A stretch of 64,000 bases of DNA, taken from positions 90,130 through 154,129 of the forward strand of contig JANTQF010000054.1 in assembly GCA_032988165.1 (NCBI GenBank), read 5' to 3'. The translations under genes and the position numbers were made by a program. Below are positions 33,710 through 44,694 of this stretch, in pieces. A model generated the notes under the pieces. It was not told the origin of the DNA and did not search any database. It worked only from the letters and a program-made list of their open reading frames with translations. This DNA comes from Emmonsiellopsis sp. PD_33. Taxonomy: Eukaryota; Ascomycota; Eurotiomycetes; Onygenales; Ajellomycetaceae. Each line of letters starts with the position of its first letter. The stretch's first letter is position 1.

Positions 33710-35028
33710 TTACATTCCCAACAAGGGCCCGAGATTCAACTCAATCTTAAGCGTATTCGACGCCAGCGCCTTGCTGAAATACGTCAACTCCTTTCCCTTT
33801 GCCATGGAGGTCTTACCGACGATGGTGATGGGGAGCACGCCGTTCTTATACTTGGCGTTCTTGCCAGCAATGAAGCCGAGGACCTTGGCCTGCTCAATTT
33901 TGGAGCGCATCTCGATGTTGTTGTCGCCGGGCTTGATGGAGAGATTCTTCAGGTGGGACTCGCCGACGTCTGTGCCGTCGACGGAGAGGGCGAGGGTTAC
34001 GTCGCCCTGGGTGGGGTGGTTAGACGTGGAACAAAATAGGGGCAGGGTTTGAGATATATATATAAAGGAGACATACCATGTTGAGGGAGAGGACGCTGGG
34101 GTTGGGGATGAAGACGTTGCCGACCATGTTGGTTCCGTCATCTTCCCCGCCGACGAGTTTGAATTCAGTCACGTTGAAACCTTTTAGGGCGTTGAGACCT
34201 GTCAAGATTTATATTTGTTAGTATCTGCAGAGGATATGAAAAATATAGTGGGTTTTCTTTTTTTCGTTTTCGAATATGACATAAAAATAGGGGGGTGGGT
34301 ATGTACCCTTCATGTTGACAGTTTTGTCGTATTGCACAGTAGTCTTTGGCAGGGCGCCCTCGCGGAGGCCAGTTTCACCAGTGATGGCAATATCGAGAGC
34401 CTGCTCCTTCAACGTGGCAATTGCGTAAGCAGTGAAAGCATCCAGGTCCTCCAGCTTGATGTTTTGCTTGATGTCGACCTTGACTCCGTCGTGGGCCTTG
34501 ACGGAAGGAACGGTGAGAGAAAAGAAGGGCTTATCGAGGGTTTTAGCGAGAGAGACATCGGCTTCGAAAGAATCCAAGACTGGGTGGTATTTGCTCGTTG
34601 TGTGAATGACTTGGTGGACCTCGAGATCGAAACCTTCAGGGGTGGGGTTGGTGATTTGCATGCCGGTGATTTCAAGGATCGAATCGTTAATCTGCTCCTG
34701 GGCCAGCTTGGGGTAGTATACAAAGATGCTATCGAGGGAGGCTTCTTGTTAGTCCCATTACTCTTGATAGCTTATATCCATGCAATACAGTCTTGTAAAC
34801 GACTGTGGTAATATCCATTGGGTATATATGGCTTTGACAGGTCCGCCATGCGCGTAACATCGTAATGAGGAATTGCAAGGCTTACATTGGCAATAGGATA
34901 ACCAGGAAGACAACAATGAAGATACCCAGATGCAACCACCAGAATTTCTTGAAATGGGCCTTCAGGCGGGCGCCAAAGCCGGGCTTAGCAGCCTCGACAT
35001 GGGTCTGACCAATCTCCTTGTCAGACAT
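33710..35028 (-). CDS. DUF3712 membrane-anchored protein
   Basis: Four exons, 34886-35028, 34307-34728, 34077-34198 and 33710-34006, encode 327 residues. A cytosolic N-terminus (MSDKEIGQTHVEAAKPGFG) leads to one transmembrane helix (WWLHLGIFIVVFLVILLPI, about residues 31-50). A long lumenal or extracellular beta-rich domain follows, built of repeated strands like LEITGMQITNPTPEGFDLEV, DIKQNIKLEDLDAFTAYA, LKGFNVTEFKLVGG and GDVTLALSVDGTDVGESHLKNLSI. That arrangement matches fungal DUF3712 proteins, whose fold is thought to resemble LEA/BPI-like lipid-binding domains. The role is unknown. All three introns are short, with clear CAG/TAG acceptors. Confidence 0.85.
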
Positions 35029-37344
35029 GTTTGGATGGATTCTCGGATGTGGTTATGGTGAAATCGAGTGCTGCGTAGCTCTGCTGTTATCTGTACACAA
35101 TTGTTAGCGTGCCATATATCAAGATTGGACTCCTTGTGCTGCATGAAGCTTCGACGGTTGACAGATGCAGTGGAATGAGCCGCAAAAGGTGTGACGGCCT
35201 ACACGTGTGTGCACGCATGGACTAAGCATTGGCAACGTGCATGGGACAGCATCTAATTATTGCCTGGTCCAGGGATATAAAGACGAGGAGGACTGGAGAC
35301 GATGAGGCGCAAATAGGTCGAACAGACAACGGCAACGCGCATTGCATCCAAACACAGGACAAAAGAACAACCAGTAGGAAAGACAGACTCACGATCGATG
35401 CAGCAATTGACAGCGCACTCACCACAAACACAGACACCGGGCAGAGGGGGGAGAGAGAAAGAATCGAGCAGAGGGAGAAGAGGAGAAGAGGAGACTGGGG
35501 CACCGGGGAGCTAAATACGAACGACGCGGGAGCGAAGAGCCGCAGACGACGGGATGGGGAAAACGAAAGTCACAGTTCAACACCCCACTGGCGCTCACCC
35601 AATGACCATCAATCCACAGATTCGCAGCCGGAGGAGGCAGATAAAGTTAGGGAAAGCAAATATTCAAACCGAGCTCCACACACAGGCAAGGAACTCGGGG
35701 AAACTCCACAGCAGCCAGGCTATATTATATAGCGAGGTTGTTCGCTGTTCCCTCCACTTCACATGTCAAGGCATCTGGGACTGACAGGAGATTGAACAGG
35801 CGAAAGGGGCGGACCAGCACCAGCCACTGGCAGCCAGCCGGCCAGAGCCCAGGATAGCCAGAAACAGGCGGCGCTGGGCGCAAGCAGCCTGTGGATGTGT
35901 GGGGAGGGATCAGGCCCTTGGGGCGAAAAACTGGAGGAAGCCAGGAGAAATAAGCCGGGATGCGGAGACTGGAGTGGCTAGCTTCTGCTGCGTGTGGAGG
36001 GATACAGACAGAGACGGGTTCATCCATCCAGAGGTTCTGGAATGCCGAGATGAAGAGCTGTCTGAAGCAAACTCGTCCCATCACACCTATCTCTGTTCTA
36101 TCCAAGATCGACGCACGATAACTGCAAAGCAGGGAACGGAACCATAGCTTGCCAGGAATACTGGACGATATACCTAGATCCTGGGTACCCGGTACTTCTG
36201 GCTTCAACTCGCCAGCACGATCATTCCATGAGGAGGATAACGAGCTATTGGCCACCCAACCGGGGTAAATGCAAAGTGCAACGCTTCTCTGGCTCCAGTG
36301 GACCCGAAATGGGGTTAACCCCATGCTTCCCCAAACCCCTGCGATGTACCTGGTACCTTGACACAAAGTCTACTACTCTCCCCAAGCCAAACGTTTCATG
36401 ATCTGAGTTTGATGGGTAGTTTTGGCAGCTGATAGACGGGAGATTATTCTGACAGCGTCGAGTCCATCGTTGACATATCTACATCCCCCTTTGCACCAGC
36501 CTCTTGAGTACAAACAAAATCATGCATTTGTCATCCACCCAAGGGAAATTTGGCCGAAAGGAGATGCGGAGCTCCCCAGTCTCTTTCCGGCAAAACCTCC
36601 TTGCGGTAACCGTTTTGTGCTGTTCAAACTTGGCTTGAGCTAGTCTAGTCAAGGCGCCGGTGCTCTTGGTGCATGGCGACCAGTGGATCATATTTTAACT
36701 GTGAACTATGAGATCCACCATATCCCCAGTCCGCTCCGTACAACGAACCGAAAAAATCAAGGGAGAAAATTTTTCTCCCCAGCGCAAAAAAAGTCTATGC
36801 CCGATAAGCATTTTGTGGCATCCGGGGCAAGGGACTGGATGACGAAAACTGGCTGTTGCACAAGCTGAAAGTCGATCCCTGCGCATCACTCAGCGCATCG
36901 GCCTTTCCGGAAAGTTCCTTCTGCTGTGGTTGCATCCTCTTGCATGGCAGAGTCGATTGTAATTTGTGTGGCGGCCAAGCGTGGCGTCAGGACGGGGTAG
37001 TATTCTCGATATCACGAGGGAAGGAAATGAATGCGACACCCAACGACGCGAAGTGGCAAACCTCGCCTGCACATCAATGATCAAGCAAGACGGAGCTAAA
37101 ATTGCTGCACCATCATTGGACAACTGGTTCCTTGGTTCCGAATGGCTAAGCTTAAAGTGGCCTGGAAGGTTAACTAGTTATTTGTTTGGTTGGCGAACAA
37201 CCGCGAGAGGTTCCTGGTACTAGCTCGTGAAGTCACAATCTTGAAAGCTGGCAACGCTGCCGAGTATCATCATCAAATCCGTCTCGAATGATTCACGGTG
37301 AAACACCCCGGATTGTCTATGAGCGTCAATACTCCGTAGTGGGG

Positions 37345-37354
37345 TATATAAAAG
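37345..37354 (+). promoter_or_regulatory. Orphan TATA-like box
   Basis: TATATAAAAG on the plus strand, 7 bp after a TACTCCGTA motif, followed by a CT-rich leader-like stretch. The next ATGs (37465 and 37641) open only short frames, so no gene is assigned. Confidence 0.35.
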
Positions 37355-38263
37355 GTGTGATCTCTCTCCCACATGCCGATCTCCACGCATCTTCCAGGAA
37401 CAACTCGTTTCAGCTTTCGGGAAAATATCATAACCATCCCTCCCTTATTACCTATCTCAGTCCTCATGCAAGTCATTCTGGAGCATGTGGGCAAGCACAA
37501 GCATCAACATGACAGAAGTTCAACTCCTCCATCAATCCTGGCTCGTATCACTGTCAAAACCAAAACGCCATAATACTTGGCTCTGCTCACTCTTAACTAA
37601 ATGTCGAACAACAGACAGGCCTGGATGCAGATAATACTCACATGACTGAGTTTTTAATGATGATGATGACAGAGACCCCGACAAATTTTTCTCTGCTACC
37701 CTTCGCCGTTGGAGCCATCTACGTACATCTACGTACGGGGCTATCAGTGAGACACAGCCGCATCAATCTCTATCAGATCATCGACCACATAATTAGTAAC
37801 AAGATTCCCGTCTGGCGTCAACCCAGGCCGAACCTCTCTACCCCATGGGCCGCCCTCATCAATACCCCATGCTTCCTCCTCGGCATCATCGAAGCTGCCC
37901 GTGCAAACCCACCCCCCCGGCCTTCCAATGATTTACTCGAATCTTCTCAAAGTGGAGAAACCCCTCAAAGACAAAGACCAAAAAAGAAGCAAGCCTGCGG
38001 TTTACCGTTTATTAACCCTCCCACCCCAGGCCACAAGGATACTAGTGCGTTTATCATCTGCATCCATTTGCACCTGGCGCTTCCTAACCCTTCCGATACA
38101 TCTCCTGCTTGAGGTTCTTCTTGCAGGGGAGTTAAATCGGATGATTCTGGTTACTATTTATTGCTCAAAACCTGAGGTGGTGAGTTATTAGTAACATTAA
38201 AAGCTTCGCCTGAAGGAGAAGAAGATATAGTAGGCTCTTTTCATGAAAACTTTCTTTATCTGC

Positions 38264-38364
38264 ATACAGTGCTGTTTTATTTCTATGTCATTCTCTCTTA
38301 TACAGTGCTTTTTTTATCTTTATACAGTGTTTTCTTTCTATACAGTCCCTCTCTATATACAATG
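38264..38364 (+). repeat. Degenerate ATACAGTG repeat in a pyrimidine-rich tract
   Basis: ATACAGTG occurs at 38264-38271, 38300-38307 and 38322-38329, with ATACAGTC at 38340-38347 and ATACAATG at 38357-38364, separated by T/C-rich spacers of decreasing length (36, 22, 18, 17 nt between starts). Confidence 0.7.
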
Positions 38365-39129
38365 TCTCTCTTCTTATCTCTTTGGAGGGGAAGAGGGAAG
38401 TAAATATAGAAAGACGAAAGAAATACCATAAATATAAGAGAATAAATAAGCGGTATATAGAGAGTACTCTACTCCCTAGATACTAGTGAGAAAGGCACGA
38501 TATAATTAATATATTAGTTCAATAAATATATCTTTCTCCTTTACTATATAGAAGAATGGGTGAATTCATTATTAAATGACTATTGTCCATAACATGACCT
38601 TACATGCGCCGCTTACATGCTTTCCACTACCTGTTTAGTATGAGGCGAGGAAGAGAGTCTAAATACACTGTTATACATGGAGCGAAGAGGCAGAGGGAGT
38701 TGGGAAGGGTGGTAGGACGGACGGAATGGTAGAGGGGGGGGGTGATGGGGGTGGCTGTTGGTAGGGAGAGGGATAGCAACGCGTGATATTATCATATAAG
38801 GGGATTGAAAGGTGTAGCACCCACAAACAGAAAAGTGAACGGAAGCAAGCACAATGCTGCTTGTAGGGTACGAGGTGTCACTATCAATCCCTATTTGCAG
38901 TGGTTAATAATCTCGTTCTTTCCGCTATGGGGGGTGTAGGGCAGGCTGACGCTTGTTCAAATACGGAGTCATCCCTCACATGCCCCTTGGCGTTGATAAG
39001 AGAATTTTCAGCGGGATAACTAATCACATATCAAGACACTTGACATGATGCACATTTCCAGAAAGAAAGTGAGAGGGGGAGAGGAGGGCTTGGAAATTTA
39101 GATAATTTGTCGATTTGGAAGAGCCCAGC

Positions 39130-39979
39130 CTATGACCCCACCGTCATTCCCTCTATGAACCTCATAGCCAAAAACTCCTGAACATACATGCGGGAGAAAA
39201 TATGATTGAAATAGTCCTGATAATCAAGCATGCCGAGCACCTTCGGTTCGCTAACCATCCGGCTGATATCCCAATATTCAGGGAACCAGCCCGCCTTCTC
39301 CCAGTCAAGAATCGCCGTCACCTTTCCGCCGTCCACGAGGATATTGCGCGGGGTGAAATCTCCATGCGCGAAATGGATATCATGCGTGTCGAACAGAGCG
39401 GCCCGGGCATACTGCTTCAGAACCGTTGAAACTTTTTTATGCAAGCCGTTGACGAGGAACTCGTTGAACTCGGCCTCGGTCTCGAATGGACCACCGCGAC
39501 GCGGGAAGCGAAGTCCAACCGTGACACAAGCACCATTCACGCCCTCAATACGGCGCTTGCCTTTTAAATTCTGCAGTTGTATCAGATACCCTCCAAGCTG
39601 TTGGCATATGGAGACCCGGTCGTCTTCGCTCAGTGTTGGCCAAGCCTTCTCGAGCGTCTCGCCTGGCATGTATTCCATGATGATGTGGGAATACTCCGAG
39701 GTGTATTTGTCTGGGCTCACGAATTTGCTTTCATAGATCTTGGGGACGGGAATGGTGGTGTTGGTGGCGATGAATTTCATCGCGTCGGTTTCGCGTTGGT
39801 CCATACTCACGCCGCTTTTCAAAACGCGATGCTCGTCGAGGCGGACGACTTTGCGCGTGTCCAGGATACCAGCATAGAGGACTTGTCCATATCCCTCTAG
39901 TAATTCAGAGATATCAGTTGCTTAAGAACTAGTCGAAAAGTGGTTTCTACATCGTACCTTTGGGAGTATATTGGCTCAT
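39130..39979 (-). CDS. Aminoglycoside phosphotransferase-like kinase (APH family)
   Basis: Two exons, 39958-39979 and 39130-39896 (intron GTACGA...CTAG, phase 1), encode 262 residues of the APH/choline-kinase superfamily common in fungi. The N-lobe has GYGQVLYAGIL and a candidate ATP-binding Lys in HRVLKSG. IIMEYMPGETLEKAW forms the hinge. The catalytic loop HGDFTPRN places His185, Asp187 and Asn192, and the metal-binding ILDWEKAG has Asp205, followed by FPEYWDISRM. All expected catalytic residues are present, so it is probably an active kinase. The natural substrate of such fungal proteins is generally unknown; nothing suggests antibiotic resistance. The first exon is only 22 nt, a start chosen because it is the only in-phase ATG before the conserved GYGQVL segment. 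Confidence 0.85.
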
Positions 39980-41017
39980 GATCTGTATATCCCACCCCCA
40001 CCCCACTCTGCTGTATCGACCAGATGCGCTGATGAGCTGGGGGAAGGCTGGATCACAACGTTGCGAGAAAGTAGTCCAGAGCAAGTAGCAACTAGGGGTG
40101 AATAGCTATTCCAGCCCAGTTGGATGAGGAGATGTGTGCTCTGGTTGTGGTGGGGAGCTCTCTTTTGCTGCGGGCGCCAAACGCCTGGGCAGAATTTCTT
40201 ACATAAGGATCTCCACCAGATTCTATTTTATTTCCCTGAATTCATGCAGCCGCGTCAAAAATATCTAGTACCGTCATTGACCTATGACTATTTGAATGAA
40301 ACTATGTTTTTTCTATGAGAGAGGCTTCGGAAACAGGACGGCACGGTTCTAATTTTAATTCAAGTTGAAACATCCATGGAATCCAGGGCTGCCGGCGGGG
40401 ACAAATAGAAAAGGAGGCAGCGCTTCCCATGCGCTCGACAATGTGAACAGCCCAAGCAGAACGCCATGGGATAACTACTAGTATGTTCTTACCAGGGATC
40501 AGCTGCATCTTTGCCAGCGCGTACGATACAATATTTCTTTTTTGGATTTCTCGGTGTTTCAGCATATATGATAATCTGCATCATTACCAGTACCTACTAG
40601 TACTAGTAGCAGTGGGAGTTAGTACCATCTTGCTGGTTGGATAGGGGTTACCAAAAAAGAACCATGTCCTCTCTCATACCATGGCGCACCTATCCCTTTA
40701 TCAGGCGGTAAATAGCAGGGAATACTCTTGGACGGCGCCTACATATATAGAAATCGCCGTCAAAATGATCTTTATAAACCGCCCTCTCGCTGCATCAGAG
40801 AGGTTTATATTTCGTCATTGGATTCGACTTCAACATTTCGGGGTGCTTAATTTACTATACCTGAAAGATTCGTTTCGCTGGTTTGTCAAAACTGCCCTAA
40901 AATTATATTTTATTTGTGTCCTAACAAGCTCTCACTTCAGCAAACGCCGCCTTTTCCCCTTTCTTCCTCGGGGGAATATGAAATAAACCAGACGGACCAG
41001 GGCGATTAAACAAAAAC
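39980..41017. other. Divergent intergenic region APH-like / LRAT-like genes
   Basis: About 1 kb with the two promoters. Frames such as 40302-40565 and 40681-40986 have no domains. No gene is supported. Confidence 0.5.
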
Positions 41018-41449
41018 ATGTCCGTGGCCCTACCTGCAAGCACGGCAATTACCATCCTTGTGTGGCGGAAAACAGACGGACTGGACTATAAGAAGTCGCG
41101 CCATACCGGTTTACTTCTTCGCAAGAACCAGGAGATAGAAGGAGGATTGGTCCATGCGACAAACACAGACGGCCCATTTCGAGTCGAAGCGGATTATGGA
41201 TACAATCCCTTGACAAGCAACTCCCTTGCCGGCGCTGCACAAGTCGGCGTCATCAATAAACACGTCGATGTGGTCATGGCAATTGTCCAGCACACACCAG
41301 TCCACAACGAACTTGACGAATGGAACTGCCAGCATTGGGTCGGGGATGCACTGCAGCGGTTGGTAGGATTTGGATGGATTACTGCGGAGCAGAGAATGGA
41401 TGGTATTGATGGGATGGCTGATCTCCTCGCCCAGGCACCGGATGGGTAG
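41018..41449 (+). CDS. Small fungal protein with LRAT/NlpC-like NCxHxV motif
   Basis: Single exon of 143 residues starting after an A-rich leader. The sequence has mixed beta and helical composition: AITILVWRKTDGLDYKKSRHTGLLLRK then HVDVVMAIVQHTP and DEWNCQHWVGDALQRL. The NCQHWV word (Cys104, His106, Trp107) is very close to the NCEHFV active-site motif of lecithin:retinol acyltransferase and H-rev107 phospholipase/acyltransferases. A histidine occurs in the right N-terminal place (His29, RHTGLLL). That order, His first and Cys late, is the circularly permuted papain arrangement. No C-terminal membrane anchor is evident. Fungal relatives are annotated as hypothetical or DUF proteins. Real-gene status is supported by sustained coding composition; the activity is inference. 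Confidence 0.75.
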   Translation: MSVALPASTAITILVWRKTDGLDYKKSRHTGLLLRKNQEIEGGLVHATNTDGPFRVEADYGYNPLTSNSLAGAAQVGVINKHVDVVMAIVQHTPVHNELDEWNCQHWVGDALQRLVGFGWITAEQRMDGIDGMADLLAQAPDG

Positions 41450-42333
41450 GCTTCGAGGGGGCGGGTCCTCAACTCGTTAGCGAACCATATTATCCATATA
41501 CCAAGTTGGGGAAAGGGTATATAGATTCATGTCAATAACTCACATGTATGGACATACATAGTCTATATTATAAATTACAACTATACATATTAGCAGCCAA
41601 CATAGCCAAGAAATGAGAAGATAACTTTGATGGGATAGGAGGAACATACAGTTGGCCCAAGAACCTGAATAAAGAAATCCTAAACTTACCACGACCATAA
41701 CATCCAGGGATAGCATAGCATATGAATGAGAGAGATGCTGATCTCTTAATGCCAATCTTCTATTTCTATACCTCAACAAAATGTAAACAGATAGGATTCA
41801 ATAGCACAGCACAGCAGGTGAATAAAACAAACCAACTCACACTTCGCGCATGGATTGCAAAAAAGCTGTAAGTAAAATAGAAGACGATCTGTATGCTTTT
41901 AGCGTTAAAACCCTATCTATACGCCCCTTTTTCAGGAAATGTAAACAAAGGAAAAGGAGGGAGAAGGGAAGAAAAAGCGTCTAATTGGGACCGGCAATTA
42001 TATTTTGAAGTGTAGATATGTATAACCAGGCAGATATACAAATGTGTGCAGATATTGGGGGTTGTTGCACAGAGGGAAGGAATAGATGGAGGAGTAATAT
42101 AGTTATATACAATGAAGGCGAATATGTAAATAAGTAGGAGGTCCATCTTGTGGAAATATAAACTTGATGATGAGAAGAAGAAGAAGAAGAGGAAGAAAAT
42201 AGTAAATGGGAAGAAATATAACAGAGAATAGTCAACACTCTCAAAGGAAAAAAGTAAGTAAAGGTGGGTTTGAGTTTGGCTGGAATGTAAGTCAATAGTA
42301 TGGGAATAAAAAAAAAGGGGGGTATATTTTCAA
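41450..42333. other. AT-rich convergent interval
   Basis: About 880 bp of 3' flanks with many short homopolymers and a GAA microsatellite near 42174-42190. No gene is seen. Confidence 0.55.
42174..42197 (+). repeat. GAA microsatellite
   Basis: Tandem GAA units with a few interruptions in the 3' flank of the Sel1-repeat gene. Confidence 0.8.
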
Positions 42334-44694
42334 TCAAGGATCATCGTGAGTGCTATGTGCAGCTGTGGATTTCTTCCGGCCGAAAATGCTTCGGGTGCGC
42401 GACTTGTTGCGCGGCTTCTTGTCTTGACCGGTTGCGGAATCCAGGCTAGGTGCCGGTGGCATGCTGTCGTCGTCGGACATGTACTTGGCCTTGTAAATCC
42501 TGCCACAATGAACCTAGTCAGCACCGCTATTAAAGGAAATAATTGAAAAGGGACAAACATACCAACTGTTTCCAACCATGCTCATCCCCTTACTCTCAGC
42601 CATGCGATAGAATTTAGCTGCCTTTTTTAGGTCCTTCTTACAACCGATGCCTTCAACGTAGCAAAATCCTGCTTCAGCAAGGGCGTCTACATCGCCCCAA
42701 TGGCCAGCGATCTCGAAACAACGGAGAGCAAGTGTCTTATCTTGCTCGATCCCCCAGCCATTCAGATGGCTAACACCCAGCTCGTAAATACTAAGCGCAA
42801 ATTGAGCTTGGCGGGCTTTCTCTTCCTGCATATTTCGACCTCGGGGTTTCATAGCCGGGTTGTCAGGATTGGAAACATCCAAAACCGAGTCGACAGCCTT
42901 GCGGAGCCACTGAACCCCTTCTCGCTGGTTGGGGCGCATTCCCCAACCATGGCGACAGGCAAGGGCATACAAAAGCATGCCAGTGGGATTATTTTGCATA
43001 GCTGCAATCCGAAGATGGTAAGTAGACTCGTTTAGTGACCCCTTTTCATGGCACTCTATGCCTTTGGCAACATGGTCTTCAGGGGAAAGAGTAGAAGGCG
43101 TGGGCCCTCCACTACGGCTTGTGTGCGGTCGGAGTGTAGTATTAGAATCTGTAGATATCGTCTTAGTGTCTTCTATATCCTCGGATTTGGGTGCAGCGGA
43201 AAGCCTATTTTCAGTCATAGATCCGCCCAGGGACAACTTTTCTCGGGTGTCTTGGTCAAAAGAGTGTCGTTTTGGCGGTGGTGGAGTCAGGTCAGGCCGT
43301 TTGACGAGCTTGGTGGGGGCTTTCCGTGGAGGAGTGAACTCCTGTTTATGTGGTGGTTCTTGTTTGGGAGGCACTGGCGCTTCTTGTTTTAGTGGTGACG
43401 GCGATGCGGGAGGACGTCCATGAGGTGTCGGGGGAGGCGATGGTGTCCGCTCAAAAGTTTCTGTCCGCGTAGCGCTAGGGGGCGGAGAACTTTCGAAAAG
43501 AGGCTCGTTCCATTCAAAATGTGGCGTTTGGAGACCAGAGAACACGAGGGAGTTACGTGACGGTGTTCTACCCCGCGGAAGGGCATATTTCGCATAGATG
43601 TACGAAGTGCCAGTCGTCCGAGGACCGTCTTCAGGAGGGGGTGCAGCGGAAGTTGGTATAGTTATCGGAGTAGGACGGTTTTCCCTACTCATTGTCCGTC
43701 GATGAAGTTCCTCTTGTTGGTCCGGCGTGGTAACTATTGGAGAGGGCATGGATATACTCGTGTTAGATCGACTTAATGGACGTGAAAAATTAAAAGATGG
43801 ACGTGGTAGTGTGTTAGGCATGTTTGAAGCTTCCGAGCCCGGGGAAGGAGATCGAGGATGGGGCCGGGTGAAATGCGATATGGGCGAGTGAGGCATTGAC
43901 ATCCCGCTGCTCGACGATAGCTTTCTCGGTTTGGAGAAAGTTGACCCTGCGGTTGAGCTGGTATAATAATCGTCGTCGGAGCTCTCCTGTGCCAGCCCAG
44001 GACTTCCAGTTGCTCGTAAGGCGGAGGAGTTAGGCGGCGCAAGCGTATTCAGGGCGTTCAGTTTCGACGAAGCATTGGACGATTCTTGGGGTAGCGCTGG
44101 GACATCATCGTTAATGTGCGAGGCCTTTTTTTGACTAGGCTTTCCATCATCTTCATCTGAGTGCAACGGCGATGTTCTCTCTGGAGATTGTTCCCTGGGC
44201 GCTTTAAAAGTATTGGTTGGGATGGGGGGAACATCGGGCGTATTTTCCCAGGCCTTCTGATCATTATCACTCTCCTGGTCGAAAGGCACGGTGCCAGGGA
44301 ATCCACTAAGTCGCGGGTGTTGCGATTTCGGTCTGAACGTAGGCTCTTCCACTTCCGTATTGCGACCATGATTCCCTCTCCCTCCTGGGCTGAGTGGTGG
44401 TGCCCTGTTTGAGTCGGCGGAGGAAGGCGAACGAAAGTAGCCCGGACGTGGTTGGGATAGAGAGCGGGCGACGCTCGCGGGCGGGAGCCTACTCATGCGT
44501 CTATCCCCCTTTTTTGAATCATCGAGCTGCTTGGCCAGCAGACGGCCTTGCAATGCGAACGCATCGAGGGGCGAAAGGGCGGGCGGGACTTCTCCAGCGA
44601 AATGAGCGATGCGGGGGGACGGGGTTAGGTTGCGCGACGGAGGCGTCTCCAGATAAGCTTGGCTGTGGAAATCGGGCTGGCCATCGCTAGCCAT
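42334..44694 (-). CDS. Sel1-repeat protein, Nif1/Dsf2-like (mitotic inhibitor type)
   Basis: Exons 42563-44694 and 42334-42499 (intron GTATGT...GCAG, phase 2) give 765 residues. The N-terminal two thirds are low-complexity, rich in Ser, Pro and Thr, with many possible proline-directed phosphorylation sites. A short conserved block reads LSPLDAFALQGRLLAKQLDDSKKGDRRMSRLPP near the start. From about residue 540 come Sel1/TPR-like repeats: GIECHEKGSLNESTYHLRIAA, GMLLYALACRHGWGM, YELGVSHLNGWGIEQDKTLALRCFEIA, AEAGFCYVEGIGCKKDLKKAAKFYRMAE. A basic tail (KKPRNKSRTRSIFGRKK) ends the protein. This architecture matches S. pombe Nif1 (inhibitor of the Nim1/Cdr1 kinase) and yeast Dsf2; Chs4-type chitin-synthase activators also have Sel1 repeats but usually end in a CaaX box, absent here. 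The function is inferred from architecture only. Confidence 0.82.

Larger units (their letters stand above)
35029..39129. other. 4.1-kb gene desert
   Basis: The longest stretch without a supported gene. 35,200-36,370 is GC-balanced and has long but featureless frames (35229-35732 plus, 35725-36366 minus). A good TATA box sits at 37345-37354 without an obvious downstream gene. 38,200-38,900 is AT-rich, with ATACAGTG repeats at 38264-38364 and G/T-rich tracts near 38,700-38,770. No transposon coding domain was recognised. Confidence 0.5.

Noticed and set aside
35229..35732. 167-codon plus-strand frame upstream of the DUF3712 gene
   Set aside because: Dominated by Arg, Glu, Thr and Asp strings from purine-rich repeats; lies in the promoter side of the DUF3712 gene; no domain.
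35725..36366. 213-codon minus-strand open frame in the gene desert
   Set aside because: Composition is rich in Trp, Cys, Ser and Pro as in translated non-coding DNA. No domain, no signal or splice context, and it overlaps another long frame on the plus strand.
41049..41472. Minus-strand frames overlapping the LRAT-like gene
   Set aside because: Antisense shadows; the plus-strand frame has the conserved-looking motif and better composition.
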